DNA of 64,000 nucleotides from Metabacillus sp. KUDC1714 (GCF_014217835.1 NZ_CP055263.1:992001-1056000), one strand, 5' to 3'; counted from the first letter of the stretch, positions 26,777-36,336 are shown. Numbers and translations: made by a program. The notes: generated from the sequence alone by a model not told the origin.

Positions 26777-27574
26777 TTATGCTTCTAACCTAGGTTTTGT
26801 CGGATCACAATCAGGCTTATTTGTATTAGTTGATTGGGCTACCTTCATTAAGTAATAGCATTCCTCACGCATCATATGATCAGCCATTAAAGCTGAAAAT
26901 GTACTTAACATTTGATTGGTTAATTCCATCTCTTCCACTTCAGCTAAAAAGCCTCTAAACAATTCGATTTCAAGCTTAACATCCTTGTTCATTTTCGTTA
27001 ATGCTGGAAATGAATCTATATTTGCTCTTAAGTAACCTGACAACTCAACCGCTTTAAGATAAAAATCCTCAAACTGTTTTGCAAACAGTTCACTTTTTAG
27101 CTTAAGATCCTTCTCTGCACGATCAAGAGTATCTGATATCGCACCAGCATGACCCGCGGCGTCTAACAACCACACCAAATGATGATGTAGCTCATGGAAA
27201 ATCGGTGGCTTTTCTTTCTTTTTTAAATACGTTAAAACAAGTAAGTATTCCTCCAGTTCATTGACCATGTGGTTAATAAATGAAGGTGGTAAATGAATGG
27301 TGATCTTACCAGCAATATGTCTTCTTATTAAGGAGAGCTTAAAATCACGAAGCTCTTGAGCATATTCGTCTGCCTCTAATGTCAAAGCAGAAAAATCAGT
27401 TTGTTCCCTTGCCTTTTTTAATAATGTGTCAAAAATCTGTTGGAATTTCTTTGCCTTTTCAATATCTTCTCGCTGACTAACTGCTAAAGAATCTAAAATA
27501 AATCTTGCGTGATCACCTAATATTTGAAGCCAAAATTGATGTTCAAAGGCAGCTATCTCTTCATATGTTCTCAT
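26777..27574 (-). CDS. DUF2935 protein (tandem helical bundle)
   Basis: A 265-residue all-helical protein with two similar halves. Each has a histidine/glutamate-bearing first helix (EEIAAFEHQFWLQILGDHARF; HELHHHLVWLLDAAGHAGAI) and a later EEYLLVL or MADHMMREECYYL segment. This is the duplicated DUF2935 domain of Bacillus and Clostridium proteins, which resembles a metal-binding four-helix bundle. Conserved His and Glu suggest iron or manganese binding, but no function is established. The start follows GGGAGG. Monocistronic. Confidence 0.75.
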   Translation of the reverse strand: MRTYEEIAAFEHQFWLQILGDHARFILDSLAVSQREDIEKAKKFQQIFDTLLKKAREQTDFSALTLEADEYAQELRDFKLSLIRRHIAGKITIHLPPSFINHMVNELEEYLLVLTYLKKKEKPPIFHELHHHLVWLLDAAGHAGAISDTLDRAEKDLKLKSELFAKQFEDFYLKAVELSGYLRANIDSFPALTKMNKDVKLEIELFRGFLAEVEEMELTNQMLSTFSALMADHMMREECYYLMKVAQSTNTNKPDCDPTKPRLEA

Positions 27575-27684
27575 TGGTTTATCCTCCCTATTGTTATTCT
27601 TTAATTTTTATGATGTGAAAGCTTATCCTATTAAAAGGATGTTTTTGACTCTGATTTTTAGTTTGGATCCTAACCTTGTATGAA

Positions 27685-27735
27685 GAAAAAAGCACAATAT
27701 TCTTCATGATAGCTGAAGATTATTGTGCTTTTTAG
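27685..27735. terminator. Bidirectional terminator before the DUF2935 gene, after the GNAT gene
   Basis: AAAGCACAATATTCTTCA pairs with TGAAGATTATTGTGCTTT with one mismatch and is T-rich on both sides. It ends the GNAT transcript on the minus strand. Confidence 0.8.
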
Positions 27736-27736
27736 A

Positions 27737-28177
27737 CTAATGCTGAAGATTTCTTTCCCAGTAAATCATCTGATCTTCTTCATCTGTTCGCATCATTGCT
27801 AGTTTTTCAAGAACTCTGATCGATTGATTGTTATTACGTAAGCATTCCGCTGTAATCTTTAATACTTTATTTGTATTGAAAGCCCAATTAACCAATGCTT
27901 CTACTGCTTCTGTTGCATATCCGTTATTTTGTGCTTCTTTTTGGATTCCATAGCCAATTTCCACCACACCATTTTGTGGTTTACCTTTAAAGCCAATATC
28001 ACCAATAAATTGATCATTTTCTTTTAAAAATACAAACCATACACCCCAACCAATAAGGCTTGGATTTATTTCAATTTCATGTAAGTAATAGTGTACATGG
28101 TCACCAACATCAATATCTTCACTAAGTAAATCTTCTTTACAAGGTACTATTTTTAATCGTTCCGTCGTAATCTCCAT
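27737..28177 (-). CDS. GNAT-family acetyltransferase (RimJ/RimL type)
   Basis: A 146-residue N-acetyltransferase. It starts ITTERLKIVPC like RimJ/RimL enzymes, and has GDIGFKGKPQNGVVEIGYGIQKEAQNNGYATEAVEALVNWA. That stretch holds the acetyl-CoA pyrophosphate loop (Q-x-x-G-Y/A, here QNNGYA), followed by NNQSIRVLEKLAM. The substrate is unknown. AGAGG precedes the ATG at suitable distance. Single gene. Confidence 0.85.
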   Translation of the reverse strand: MEITTERLKIVPCKEDLLSEDIDVGDHVHYYLHEIEINPSLIGWGVWFVFLKENDQFIGDIGFKGKPQNGVVEIGYGIQKEAQNNGYATEAVEALVNWAFNTNKVLKITAECLRNNNQSIRVLEKLAMMRTDEEDQMIYWERNLQH

Positions 28178-28285
28178 GTTTCATTCCTCTTTCTATCTTC
28201 GAATAACGGTAGGAAACAAGCACAATTTCACCAAATTGTTTCAATATATGAGAGGGAGTTATCAGGTATTGGTTTACGAAAGATG

Positions 28286-29740
28286 CTATTTCGAGATTGG
28301 AAGAATGACAGAGATCGTTGTGCCATTTGAATTACTATCGATCTTTACCTCACCACTATGGTGCTTAATAATTTCATAGCTAACCATGATTCCTAACCCG
28401 GTTCCATTTTCTTTTGTTGTAAAAAAGGGTTTTCCAATTTCTCTTAACATCTCTGTCGGAATACCTGTTCCTTGATCAATAATTTTTATGATTACTGATC
28501 CCTTCCCACTTTGCTCGGCACTTGCTGTTATATTTCCCCCATTAGGCATAGCTTCAATTGCGTTTTTTATAAAATTAATAAAAACCTGCTTTAATTTATT
28601 TTCATCACATAAAACATTTAAATCCTTGTCTCTTATGTATGTAGTGATATGAATATTATGTAAAGTTGCTTGTGAACGCGTAAGAGCGACAACATGCTGT
28701 AAAATACTACCTATGTTTTTATGGCGATAATTATCTAGAGGAGGTTTCGCTAGGGATAATAATTCACTCAAGATTAATTCAATTCGATTAATTTCAGAGG
28801 ATATAACAGAAAAGAATTCTTTCTTATATTGTAATCCTCCCTCCATTAGCTGTAAAAATCCTTTAATTGCTGTAATAGGATTACGGATTTCATGCGCAAT
28901 TCCAGCAGCAAGTTGTCCAGCTACAGATAGCTTTTCAGAATTCATCATTATTTCATGTGCTATCTTTTTCTCAGTAATATCCCTAATAATTAAATAAACT
29001 GCTGGACATCCTTCAAAAATGGTTGGAATTGCTTTCACTTCAACATCAAGTTCATTCCCAGAATCCTGGATGATTTTCTCTTCATTAAGTGCTGACGGAA
29101 AACCTTTTGCTGCCTCTTCAAGGTAATTTAAAATAGCGCTATTATGATTTATTGGAATATATTTCGATATACTTTCCCCAATAAAATCCAATTTATTACT
29201 AGCTCCTAGTAACCTTGCCGCTTCTTGATTTGTATAGACTAATCGATTATCTCGAATGACGACAATCCCATCTGGTGAATGTTCTACTAGGTTACGATGC
29301 AACTGTTCACTTTCTTTTATCTTCCTTTTTTGTTCATAATATATCGTAATATCTTTTGCAATCCCATAGACACCAAGTATCTCATCATCAACAATAATTG
29401 GTGCATTTGTAACATCCAAAACTAGTTTCATATGATTCTTTGTCATAATCGTACATTGATAATTTTGTATTTTCCCCATAAGAGACTTATCATAAGAAGC
29501 GTTTACAATTTCAACACAATCACTTGTAAGAAGATCTTTGTAAAATAAGTCGTACAGTTCTTCTTTCACATAACCAGTTACGATTTCACATTGCTTATTC
29601 ACCTGGACAAATCTTCCGTCTAAATCTAAGGCATAATAACCTTCAGGATGTTCCTCGAATATTTGTTGATTAAAAAAACCGCTATTCATTAAGAAAACTT
29701 TAAGCTTTTCTCTCTTTATACTAGCCATCACGCTATTCAT
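28286..29740 (-). CDS. PAS-domain sensor histidine kinase (KinE/sporulation-kinase type)
   Basis: A 484-residue soluble kinase without membrane helices. Two PAS domains (about residues 25-145, with EHPEGYYALDLDGRFVQVN, and 150-260, with VEHSPDGIVVIRDNRLVYTN) precede the histidine phosphotransfer motif AAGIAHEIRNPITAIKGFLQLM. The ATPase boxes are FINFIKNAIEAMPNGG (N), DQGTGIP (G1) and GTGLGIMVSYEII (G2). This layout is that of the Bacillus phosphorelay kinases KinA/KinE. No response regulator is adjacent, which also fits phosphorelay input to Spo0F. The ATG at 29740 follows AAGGAG. Two earlier ATGs lack a site. Confidence 0.85.
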   Translation of the reverse strand: MNSVMASIKREKLKVFLMNSGFFNQQIFEEHPEGYYALDLDGRFVQVNKQCEIVTGYVKEELYDLFYKDLLTSDCVEIVNASYDKSLMGKIQNYQCTIMTKNHMKLVLDVTNAPIIVDDEILGVYGIAKDITIYYEQKRKIKESEQLHRNLVEHSPDGIVVIRDNRLVYTNQEAARLLGASNKLDFIGESISKYIPINHNSAILNYLEEAAKGFPSALNEEKIIQDSGNELDVEVKAIPTIFEGCPAVYLIIRDITEKKIAHEIMMNSEKLSVAGQLAAGIAHEIRNPITAIKGFLQLMEGGLQYKKEFFSVISSEINRIELILSELLSLAKPPLDNYRHKNIGSILQHVVALTRSQATLHNIHITTYIRDKDLNVLCDENKLKQVFINFIKNAIEAMPNGGNITASAEQSGKGSVIIKIIDQGTGIPTEMLREIGKPFFTTKENGTGLGIMVSYEIIKHHSGEVKIDSNSNGTTISVILPISK

Positions 29741-29929
29741 GTTGTTCTCCTTCCATAGCTTTTTCATAATCACTAAATAGACTACTATGTGTTTTTTAGT
29801 ATGTAAAAGTTGCTTAGTTACTTTATATTCTAAGTTTACATGATTTATTTTTCAAACACTTTAAATTATTTTCTGTGGTTACCCGGTGGATGTCTAAAAT
29901 ATAATTGTTACTTCCTTCTATTAGACTCT

Positions 29930-29995
29930 GTTATACTTGGTTGTTGATTTACGCTTTGGCGTTAGCTTTCCGCGGGCGGCCTGGGAGCCTCATAT
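29930..29995. repeat. Remnant of a G+C-rich dispersed repeat
   Basis: The stretch TTGATTTACGCTTTGGCGTT plus CTTTCCGCGGGCGGCCTGGG and GAGCCTC resembles the core of the CTTTCCG-type Bacillaceae elements. It is related to, but not the same as, family 1 (which has CTTTCCGTGGGGCGGGCG). It lacks a second end. The rest of the 29741-30056 gap shows nothing else except the YjcZ terminator. Confidence 0.45.
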
Positions 29996-30026
29996 TAAAA
30001 AAGAACCTACATAAAAGTAGGCTCTC
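29996..30026 (-). terminator. Terminator after the yjcZ-family gene
   Basis: GAGCCTAC pairs with GTAGGTTC, followed by TTTTTT on the minus strand. Confidence 0.8.
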
Positions 30027-30056
30027 CCTGTATTCTACATCTTAAAATTGTAAAAA

Positions 30057-30161
30057 TTAGTATCCGCCACCAACGTAAGCAGCACCTACGATGATTAACA
30101 AGATGAACAAGACAACGATTAATGCAAAACCTCCTGCATATCCTCCACCTTCATAACCCAT
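30057..30161 (-). CDS. YjcZ-family sporulation peptide
   Basis: A 34-residue peptide beginning [11 protein letters not shown], then one membrane helix [19 protein letters not shown] ending in GGGY. The glycine/tyrosine N-terminus and [12 protein letters not shown] helix are diagnostic of the YjcZ family of small Bacillus proteins, often expressed in sporulation. AGAGGTG lies before the ATG at 30161; the longer open frame to 30242 has no support. It carries its own terminator. Exact function unknown. Confidence 0.85.
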   Translation of the reverse strand: MGYEGGGYAGGFALIVVLFILLIIVGAAYVGGGY

Positions 30162-30271
30162 TATGTTCACCTCTTTCTTTATAAGTGTAAAAATACAATA
30201 CATAAACAATATATGCTGAACTTCTTTTATCGTTAAAGACAATTGCTTAGAGAATAACCCATTTTGTTAAG

Positions 30272-30400
30272 AAAAGCGCAAGCGCCTTGAACAACCTCAG
30301 GCAAATAAGATGATTTAGAATTGAAGGCATTCTTTGCCTACAATTCTAAATTATCTAGACCCTAGAGGGGCTAGGCGCTTGCGCTGGATTTCGTGCGCTT
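30272..30400. repeat. Dispersed bcr1-like repeat, copy C (129 bp)
   Basis: Starts AAAAGCGCAAGCGCCTTGAA and ends TAGGCGCTTGCGCTGGATTT. The inverted ends GCGCAAGCGCC and GGCGCTTGCGC are perfect. An inner hairpin pairs TAGAATTGAAGGCA with TGCCTACAATTCTA. Confidence 0.65.
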
Positions 30401-30435
30401 ATCCATAGTTCAAGAATACTATTATTTCTTAATCA

Positions 30436-30478
30436 ACAAAAAAGGTTGAACTCCTTCTACAAGGACGGTTCAACCTAA
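30436..30478 (-). terminator. Terminator after the YozQ-like gene
   Basis: AGGTTGAACC pairs with GTTCAACCT around an inner GTCCTT/AAGGAG stem, T-rich on the minus strand. Confidence 0.75.
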
Positions 30479-30503
30479 TTAACAATACTATGTAAAATGC
30501 TTA

Positions 30504-30707
30504 CTACTTTTCTTTTTTAGATATACTTTCCGGATTATCAACATTCTTTTCAAACATTGCATCGATTGTACCTTCCATATAATCATCAGATGCTTGTTCA
30601 TGGGTAGTAGCTAGTCCAGATGATAACTCGTCCTGGCGCTTGTAATCTTCTACCTCGTATTGTCTTCCTGCGATTTGACTACTTTCTAATTTCGTTTTTT
30701 TCTCCAC
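30504..30707 (-). CDS. YozQ-like protein (DUF4025)
   Basis: A 67-residue acidic, hydrophilic protein with the conserved core GRQYEVEDYKRQDELSSGLATTHEQASDDYMEGTID, which matches the YozQ/DUF4025 family of sporulating Bacillus. A GTG start at 30707 follows AAGGAGTGATC. Small acidic proteins of this kind are found in spores, but no function is established. Followed by a strong terminator. Confidence 0.75.
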   Translation of the reverse strand: MEKKTKLESSQIAGRQYEVEDYKRQDELSSGLATTHEQASDDYMEGTIDAMFEKNVDNPESISKKEK

Positions 30708-30827
30708 TTTCGATCACTCCTTTTATCAATTTCTTATGTATACTATTTGCTAAAAGACCATTTGTTACTCATTCCATCTGAAGAAAAAACTACATTTGCA
30801 AAGTGAGAGATTTTTATCCACCTAGCA

Positions 30828-30983
30828 CTAAGATGGGTCTACCTCATCATAAGATAAGGTTACAACCTTCGTTGACTCACCTTTTCCAATTTCCTCTTGC
30901 GTTGCTTTTTCATTCAATTCAAAGTCATCATCCATACCAGGTGCAATTTTATCTTCATCAACTTGTTGTCTATCCTTTTTCAT
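30828..30983 (-). CDS. Small acidic protein of unknown function
   Basis: A 51-residue reading frame with a strong AGGAGTGATGAC ribosome binding site, beginning MKKDRQQVDEDKIAPGMDDD and ending LSYDEVDPS. It is strongly acidic, with no hydrophobic segment and no family I recognise. It lies in the same orientation as the YozQ-like gene 120 bases downstream and could be part of the same spore-related group. Support rests on the ribosome binding site and composition only. Confidence 0.5.
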   Translation of the reverse strand: MKKDRQQVDEDKIAPGMDDDFELNEKATQEEIGKGESTKVVTLSYDEVDPS

Positions 30984-31071
30984 GTCATCACTCCTCGAAT
31001 ATAAACTATTCCCTGAAGTTATTATGAATATACAAGAGCTTTATTATTACAATGAATAATGCAATTCGTTT

Positions 31072-31136
31072 TCAAAAAAAAATCTGACCTAAGGTGAATG
31101 TCCATCCAAGGTGGACGATACTCACGCCTAGGTCAG
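31072..31136 (-). terminator. Terminator after htrB
   Basis: TGACCTA pairs with TAGGTCA around an inner GTCCACC stem, then eight T residues on the minus strand. Confidence 0.75.
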
Positions 31137-31184
31137 CAAAAAGATATCTATAGTAAAGAGTAACGAGTTATTCCCAATAACTAA

Positions 31185-32423
31185 TTAAGCATTCGTTGCA
31201 TCACGATTTGTCAGCTTAATGGTGACTGTCTTTTTTTCCCCTGCACGATAAAGGGTTATTTGTACTTCTTCACCTATTTCTGTTTCCGAATAAAGAAATT
31301 TTCGTAATTCACTTGCATTTGTTATCGCGGTCTCATTCATTTTGACAATAACATCTTGTTGTTGTAAGCCTGCTTCATCAGCCGGTGAACCTTGTGAAAC
31401 ATTTCCTACAATTACCCCTTCCTTTAAATCTTCAGGGAGCTTCATGTTTTCTTGCAAATAATACTGAGGAATTTCACTCATTTCAACAAGGCCAACACCA
31501 ATAAATGGTCTTTGTATTTTCCCATTTTTCATTAGCTCTTCGGCAATTGGAATAACATCGTTACTCGGAATGGCAAAGCCTAGTCCTTCAACACCACTGT
31601 CACTAATTTTCAAGCTATTAATACCGATTACTTCGCCACTCATATTGATAAGTGGGCCACCACTATTCCCAGGATTTATGGCTGCATCGGTTTGAAGTAC
31701 ATCTAACGCCCAATCACCTTCTGATGTTGTCACATCGATTGTACGATCAACACCACTAACGATTCCTTGTGTTACTGTTCTTGAGAACTCTTCACCAAGT
31801 GGGTTCCCGATCGCGATCACATTCTCACCTGTACGAAGTGACGATGAATCACCTAACTCTGCAACAGCTGTTACATCCTCTGCATTGATTTTTAAAACCG
31901 CAATATCTGTTAACGCATCAGTTCCAACTAATTCTGCGGTTACTTTTTCTCCACTAAAAAGGGTTACTTGAATCGATTCTGCTCCTTCAATAACATGGTT
32001 GTTTGTAATCACATAGCCTGATTCGCCTTCCTTTTTAAATATGACTCCTGATCCTGTCCCACTTTCTACACTACCACTCTCAGAATTTCTAAATATGTCT
32101 CCACTCATTTGTGATTGCATATTTGTAATACCAACAATTGCTGGTGAAAGACTGTCAACAATATCTGCAATGGAATTGGCATTACTAGATAGTTCCTGTG
32201 TTGAAACTGGTGTCGTCGTTTCGGTATCATTATTCTTTACCGCTGTTTCAATAGTAGCTTTATTTTCTGTTGCATTTGGTGCTTGTTGATCGGTATATGT
32301 GGTTACTCCTAATACAAGAGCACCACCGACCACGCCACTGAGAAGTGATGTAAAAAATGGTTTTATACTTTTACGTGGCTTTACCTTGTCACGTGTAATT
32401 TCTGTTTCATCATAATATCCCAT
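31185..32423 (-). CDS. htrB: Membrane-anchored serine protease HtrB (DegP/HtrA family)
   Basis: A 412-residue HtrA-family quality-control protease. A short cytoplasmic N-terminus and one membrane helix (about residues 25-45, LLSGVVGGALVLGVTTY) precede a trypsin-like domain. The triad is visible as His in VITNNHVIEGAE, Asp in ALTDIAVLKI and Ser in NPGNSGGPLIN. One C-terminal PDZ domain (EGVIVGNVSQGSPADEAGLQ) follows. It degrades misfolded proteins outside the membrane. It is divergent from cssRS, exactly as B. subtilis htrB (yvtA), so heat or secretion stress control through CssR is expected. Confidence 0.92.
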   Translation of the reverse strand: MGYYDETEITRDKVKPRKSIKPFFTSLLSGVVGGALVLGVTTYTDQQAPNATENKATIETAVKNNDTETTTPVSTQELSSNANSIADIVDSLSPAIVGITNMQSQMSGDIFRNSESGSVESGTGSGVIFKKEGESGYVITNNHVIEGAESIQVTLFSGEKVTAELVGTDALTDIAVLKINAEDVTAVAELGDSSSLRTGENVIAIGNPLGEEFSRTVTQGIVSGVDRTIDVTTSEGDWALDVLQTDAAINPGNSGGPLINMSGEVIGINSLKISDSGVEGLGFAIPSNDVIPIAEELMKNGKIQRPFIGVGLVEMSEIPQYYLQENMKLPEDLKEGVIVGNVSQGSPADEAGLQQQDVIVKMNETAITNASELRKFLYSETEIGEEVQITLYRAGEKKTVTIKLTNRDATNA

Positions 32424-32462
32424 AATGTCTTCCTCCTAAATTTTTATTTATGTGAATGGATT

Positions 32463-32546
32463 CTATACTCCTTGTGAACTTACATATCCACCAATTACAA
32501 TTAAAATTAATAATAGTGAAACTCCTGTAAAAATAAGTGCTCTCAT
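32463..32546 (-). CDS. Possible 27-residue single-pass membrane peptide
   Basis: MRALIFTGVSLLLILIVIGG and then YVSSQGV: one hydrophobic helix with a positive N-terminus. GAAGGG lies nine bases before the ATG. It lies between htrB and cssR on the htrB strand, in the promoter region of both. Longer in-frame starts exist but lack a ribosome binding site. It may be a real small stress protein or chance. The rest of the 32424-32823 gap is promoter DNA. Confidence 0.35.
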   Translation of the reverse strand: MRALIFTGVSLLLILIVIGGYVSSQGV

Positions 32547-32793
32547 TCTTGTAAACCCTTCTTTCTTCATAATAAGTAATGAAAGTTTCAATTTAGTTTG
32601 CGTGTATAGTTCCTCAGAAAAACTGCAGTTATATAATGAATGAAGCGTTTTTGAATGCCAATGTTTCATCTGCTTAAACATGACTAAGGTCATCCGTTTT
32701 TCTTATAATGTAACTATACAAAATGAGTTTGGGAGAATAATGAAAGAATTGTGGGAAATTGTGAAAAGAGCGAACGAACTTGAAGGTACGTTG

Positions 32794-32799
32794 TATAAT
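32794..32799 (+). promoter_or_regulatory. -10 element of cssRS promoter
   Basis: TATAAT 25 bases before the cssR start without a recognisable -35 at 17 bases, the look of an activator-dependent promoter. This fits CssR autoactivation. Confidence 0.4.
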
Positions 32800-32823
32800 A
32801 GTGCCTAAAGAGGATGTGAAAGC

Positions 32824-33489
32824 ATGAATTACACCATTTATATAGTGGAAGATGAGAAAAACTTAAATGAATTACTTACTATGTACCTAAAAAATGAAGG
32901 CTGGTCTGTAACTTCTTGCTTAACAGGTACTGAAGCAAGAAGTTTAATCAATCAGCCTCCACATTTATGGATTTTAGATATTATGCTTCCTGATATTGAT
33001 GGCTACCAATTAATAAGAGAAATAAAAGCTGCTACACCGGATGTGCCAGTTATTTTCATCTCAGCTAGAGATGCCGATATTGATCGTGTATTAGGGCTAG
33101 AACTAGGAAGTGATGATTATATCTCTAAACCCTTTTTACCACGAGAGCTAGTGATTAGGGTACAAAAGCTATTGTCACGGACATATTCTGAAGAAGTAAG
33201 TACACTCATTAACCTCTCCCCTTATCAAATAGATGAACAGGTGAGAATTGCTTACCTAAATGGTCAGGAAGTAAACTTAACTTCGAAGGAGTTTGATTTG
33301 TTACAGCTTTTTCTACACAATCAAGGTCAAGCCTTTTCTAGAGAACAAATCTTAACAAATCTATGGGGATCAGATTATTTTGGCACAGATCGGGTAGTAG
33401 ATGATCTTGTGAGACGATTACGGAAAAAAATGCCAGATCTTAAGCTTGAAACGATTTATGGCTATGGCTATAGGATGTTAAAAGGATGA
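32824..33489 (+). CDS. cssR: Secretion-stress response regulator CssR
   Basis: A 221-residue OmpR-family regulator. The receiver domain has the acidic pair VEDEKN, the phosphorylated Asp in LWILDIMLPDIDGYQ, Thr/Ser in VIFISARDAD and Lys in DDYISKPF. The winged-helix C-terminus reads VNLTSKEFDLLQLFLHNQGQAFSREQIL and VDDLVRRLRKK. Together with the downstream kinase and the divergent htrB it matches B. subtilis CssRS, which senses misfolded secreted protein and heat and activates htrA/htrB. It overlaps cssS by four bases. Confidence 0.9.
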   Translation: MNYTIYIVEDEKNLNELLTMYLKNEGWSVTSCLTGTEARSLINQPPHLWILDIMLPDIDGYQLIREIKAATPDVPVIFISARDADIDRVLGLELGSDDYISKPFLPRELVIRVQKLLSRTYSEEVSTLINLSPYQIDEQVRIAYLNGQEVNLTSKEFDLLQLFLHNQGQAFSREQILTNLWGSDYFGTDRVVDDLVRRLRKKMPDLKLETIYGYGYRMLKG

Positions 33490-34832
33490 AAAATAAGTCA
33501 TTAGCATTTCAAATATGGTTTGTTTTCTCAGGTATTCTCTTAGCTATATCCATATTATTAGTAATCCTATTTCCAACAACGTTAAGAGGTTTCTTCACAA
33601 AGGAAATCTATAAAACAATTGAGAATGAACAGCTTATTCTAACCGAATATGGAAATCCAGGAAATAATCATGACTTGGGTGATACCAAACAAAAAGATCG
33701 TTCTGTCTCACATTTGGTACTACCTATTCAAAGTCCATACTTCTTATATTCTGAGGAATTACCAATTGATTTTATTAAGCAAACACAAGAACTTGCAACA
33801 AACCAATCAAGATCAGTGGAGCGCTATGAAAAGAATTTAAAAAACCAAACACTCTTTTATGTGATTCGAAAGTTAACAGTTAATGGGGAACAAAGCTATC
33901 TATTATCGTATTCTTGGGATTCTTATCGAAATGATCTAGTCTTTACGCTATTTCGTCAATTAATGTTAGTTATGTTTATTGTGTTTTTATTTAGTTGGAT
34001 ACCATCTATTTGGCTAGCTAAATACTTATCAAGGCCACTGGTTACACTTGAGAAACATGTAAAAAAGTTTTCAGAGCAAGAATGGCATGAGCCAGTAGAG
34101 GTAGACCGAAATGATGAAATTGGGAAACTTGGTCATACGATTGAAAAAATGAGGCAGCATCTTGTTCGAAAAGATGAAGCCCAGCAAACATTACTGCAAA
34201 ATATCTCTCATGATTTAAAAACACCTGTCATGGTGATACGCGGTTATGCCAAATCAGTCAATGATGGTATTTTCCCAAAGGGTGACTTAACAAGTACAAT
34301 GGATGTCATTGAAGAGGAATCTGAAAAGCTAGAGAAAAAAATAAAGGACTTACTTTATTTAACAAAGCTTGATTTCTTGTCCACACGTAAGCCAACAAAA
34401 ACGGCATTTCGTCTCGATGAGCTGATCCATGATGAGGTAGATCGAATCAAATGGGCTAAGTCTAAACTCGATTGGCAGCTTCACCTAGATGAAGCAACGA
34501 TACTAGGTGATGAAGAACAATGGGAAAAGCTTGTAGAGAATCTTCTTGAAAATTCATTGCGGTATGCGAATCAAACCATTTCAATCTCGATTACAAAAGC
34601 AAGTCAACATATTGTGTTACGTTTATGGAATGATGGACCATCAATTGATGAAGCTATAATGGATCAGATTTTTGAACCGTTTCAAAAGGGGCATAAAGGT
34701 GAATTCGGTATAGGATTAAGCATCGTGAAACGAATTGCCGATTTACATGCTTCAAAGGTCTGGGCTACAAATGAGGAAAATGGTGTGGCTTTTTACACAG
34801 AAATTCCGTTGGTTGAAGTTAATGCAAAGTAA
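33486..34832 (+). CDS. cssS: Secretion-stress sensor kinase CssS
   Basis: A 448-residue membrane histidine kinase. TM1 is near residues 10-30 (FQIWFVFSGILLAISILLVILF). An extracytoplasmic sensor domain of about 130 residues follows. TM2 (LMLVMFIVFLFSWIPSIWLA) is near 160-180, then HAMP. The phospho-acceptor motif is LQNISHDLKTPVMVIRGYAKS, N box VENLLENSLRYAN, and G boxes LWNDGPSIDE and FGIGLSIVKRIA. Length matches B. subtilis CssS (451). It starts inside the cssR stop (ATGA overlap), so the pair is translationally coupled. Confidence 0.9.
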   Translation: MKNKSLAFQIWFVFSGILLAISILLVILFPTTLRGFFTKEIYKTIENEQLILTEYGNPGNNHDLGDTKQKDRSVSHLVLPIQSPYFLYSEELPIDFIKQTQELATNQSRSVERYEKNLKNQTLFYVIRKLTVNGEQSYLLSYSWDSYRNDLVFTLFRQLMLVMFIVFLFSWIPSIWLAKYLSRPLVTLEKHVKKFSEQEWHEPVEVDRNDEIGKLGHTIEKMRQHLVRKDEAQQTLLQNISHDLKTPVMVIRGYAKSVNDGIFPKGDLTSTMDVIEEESEKLEKKIKDLLYLTKLDFLSTRKPTKTAFRLDELIHDEVDRIKWAKSKLDWQLHLDEATILGDEEQWEKLVENLLENSLRYANQTISISITKASQHIVLRLWNDGPSIDEAIMDQIFEPFQKGHKGEFGIGLSIVKRIADLHASKVWATNEENGVAFYTEIPLVEVNAK

Positions 34833-34849
34833 GTAAATAAATACTATTT

Positions 34850-34905
34850 CAATACAAACTAAAGAGATAAAATTACAACTCCGTCCCTTTAGTTTGTATT
34901 GTTTA
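34850..34905. terminator. Bidirectional terminator between cssS and fumC
   Basis: CAATACAAACTAAAG pairs perfectly with CTTTAGTTTGTATTG (15 bp) around a 22-base loop, between convergent genes. Confidence 0.85.
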
Positions 34906-34947
34906 CTCCTCTAATAAAACCATTTACTAAATATTTAGACCTTTTTT

Positions 34948-36336
34948 CTAACTCTTAGGATAAGTCATTTCCTCTGGTTTCACATATTGATCAAATTGTT
35001 CACCTGTTAGCAAATTCAATTTACTTGCAGCTTCCTTTAGTGTTACCCCTTCTTTATGAGCAAGCTTCGCAATTTTAGCAGCATTTTCATATCCTATATG
35101 AGGATTTAAAGCTGTTACAAGCATTAATGAATCATTTACATAGCGTTCTAAGACTGGAAGGTTCGCCTTAATTCCTACAGCACAGTGATCATGAAAAGAG
35201 ATAATTGCATCTGAAATAAGCTGTACTGATTGAAGGAAATTATAAATAATAACTGGTTTAAATACATTTAATTCAAAATTACCTTGACTTGCAGCAAAAC
35301 CGATCGCTGCATCATTTCCCATTACTTGTACTGTAACCATAGTTAATGCTTCACTTTGAGTTGGGTTCACTTTTCCTGGCATAATTGAACTTCCAGGCTC
35401 ATTTTCTGGAATCGTAATTTCCCCAATTCCACACCTAGGTCCACTAGCCAACCAGCGAACATCATTTGCAATTTTCATCAGATTTGCAGCTAATGCCTTT
35501 ATCGCTCCATGGGTATGGACTGTTTCATCATGACTTGTTAAGGCATGAAATTTATTAACCGAAGATTTAAAATCATGCTTTGTATATTCACTTATTTCCT
35601 TTGCAACACGACTGCCAAATTCCGGGTGAGCATTAATCCCTGTTCCAACTGCTGTTCCACCAATTGCTAGATTCTTCATATATCCGGTGGCCTGTTGAAT
35701 CATTTCTTTTGTTTGATGAAGCATTTGTGCCCAACCACTAATTTCCTGTCCTAAAGTTAATGGCGTTGCATCCTGTAAGTGTGTACGGCCTATCTTGACG
35801 ACATCTTTAAATTGCTGCACTTTTTTATCTAATGTGACTGAAAGCCTATCAATAGCTGGCAACAACTTAGTTTCAACAGCTAACACACCTGCTATATGCA
35901 TGGCAGTGGGAAAGGTATCATTTGAGCTTTGACTCATATTGACATCATCATTCGGATGTATCGTAGCATCAATTCCCTTTTCTGTAAGTAATTCGTTCCC
36001 TCTTCTAGCGATCACTTCATTTACATTCATATTACTTTGTGTTCCACTTCCTGTTTGCCATACAACAAGTGGAAAATGATCATTTAATTTACCTTCGATT
36101 ATTTCATCACATGTAATGATAATTGCCTGTGCTTTTTCTTTATGTAGCTTACCAAGTGAATCATTTACAATAGCTGCACATCTTTTTAAAATCGCAAAAC
36201 CAACGATTACCTCATTTGGCATTCTCTCTCCACCGATTTTAAAATTTTGCTTACTACGCTGTGTTTGAGCACCCCAATACTTTTCAGCAGGCACTTGAAT
36301 CTCACCCATTGTGTCCTTTTCAATACGAAAATCCAA
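34948..36336 (-). CDS. fumC: Class II fumarate hydratase
   Basis: A 462-residue fumarase, the length of B. subtilis CitG. Family landmarks are [46 protein letters not shown] and the signature loop [16 protein letters not shown], which holds the catalytic serine. It interconverts fumarate and malate in the TCA cycle. A TTG at 36336 is preferred, because GGAGG lies nine bases before it but only three before the ATG at 36342. Monocistronic, convergent with cssS. Confidence 0.93.
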   Translation of the reverse strand: MDFRIEKDTMGEIQVPAEKYWGAQTQRSKQNFKIGGERMPNEVIVGFAILKRCAAIVNDSLGKLHKEKAQAIIITCDEIIEGKLNDHFPLVVWQTGSGTQSNMNVNEVIARRGNELLTEKGIDATIHPNDDVNMSQSSNDTFPTAMHIAGVLAVETKLLPAIDRLSVTLDKKVQQFKDVVKIGRTHLQDATPLTLGQEISGWAQMLHQTKEMIQQATGYMKNLAIGGTAVGTGINAHPEFGSRVAKEISEYTKHDFKSSVNKFHALTSHDETVHTHGAIKALAANLMKIANDVRWLASGPRCGIGEITIPENEPGSSIMPGKVNPTQSEALTMVTVQVMGNDAAIGFAASQGNFELNVFKPVIIYNFLQSVQLISDAIISFHDHCAVGIKANLPVLERYVNDSLMLVTALNPHIGYENAAKIAKLAHKEGVTLKEAASKLNLLTGEQFDQYVKPEEMTYPKS

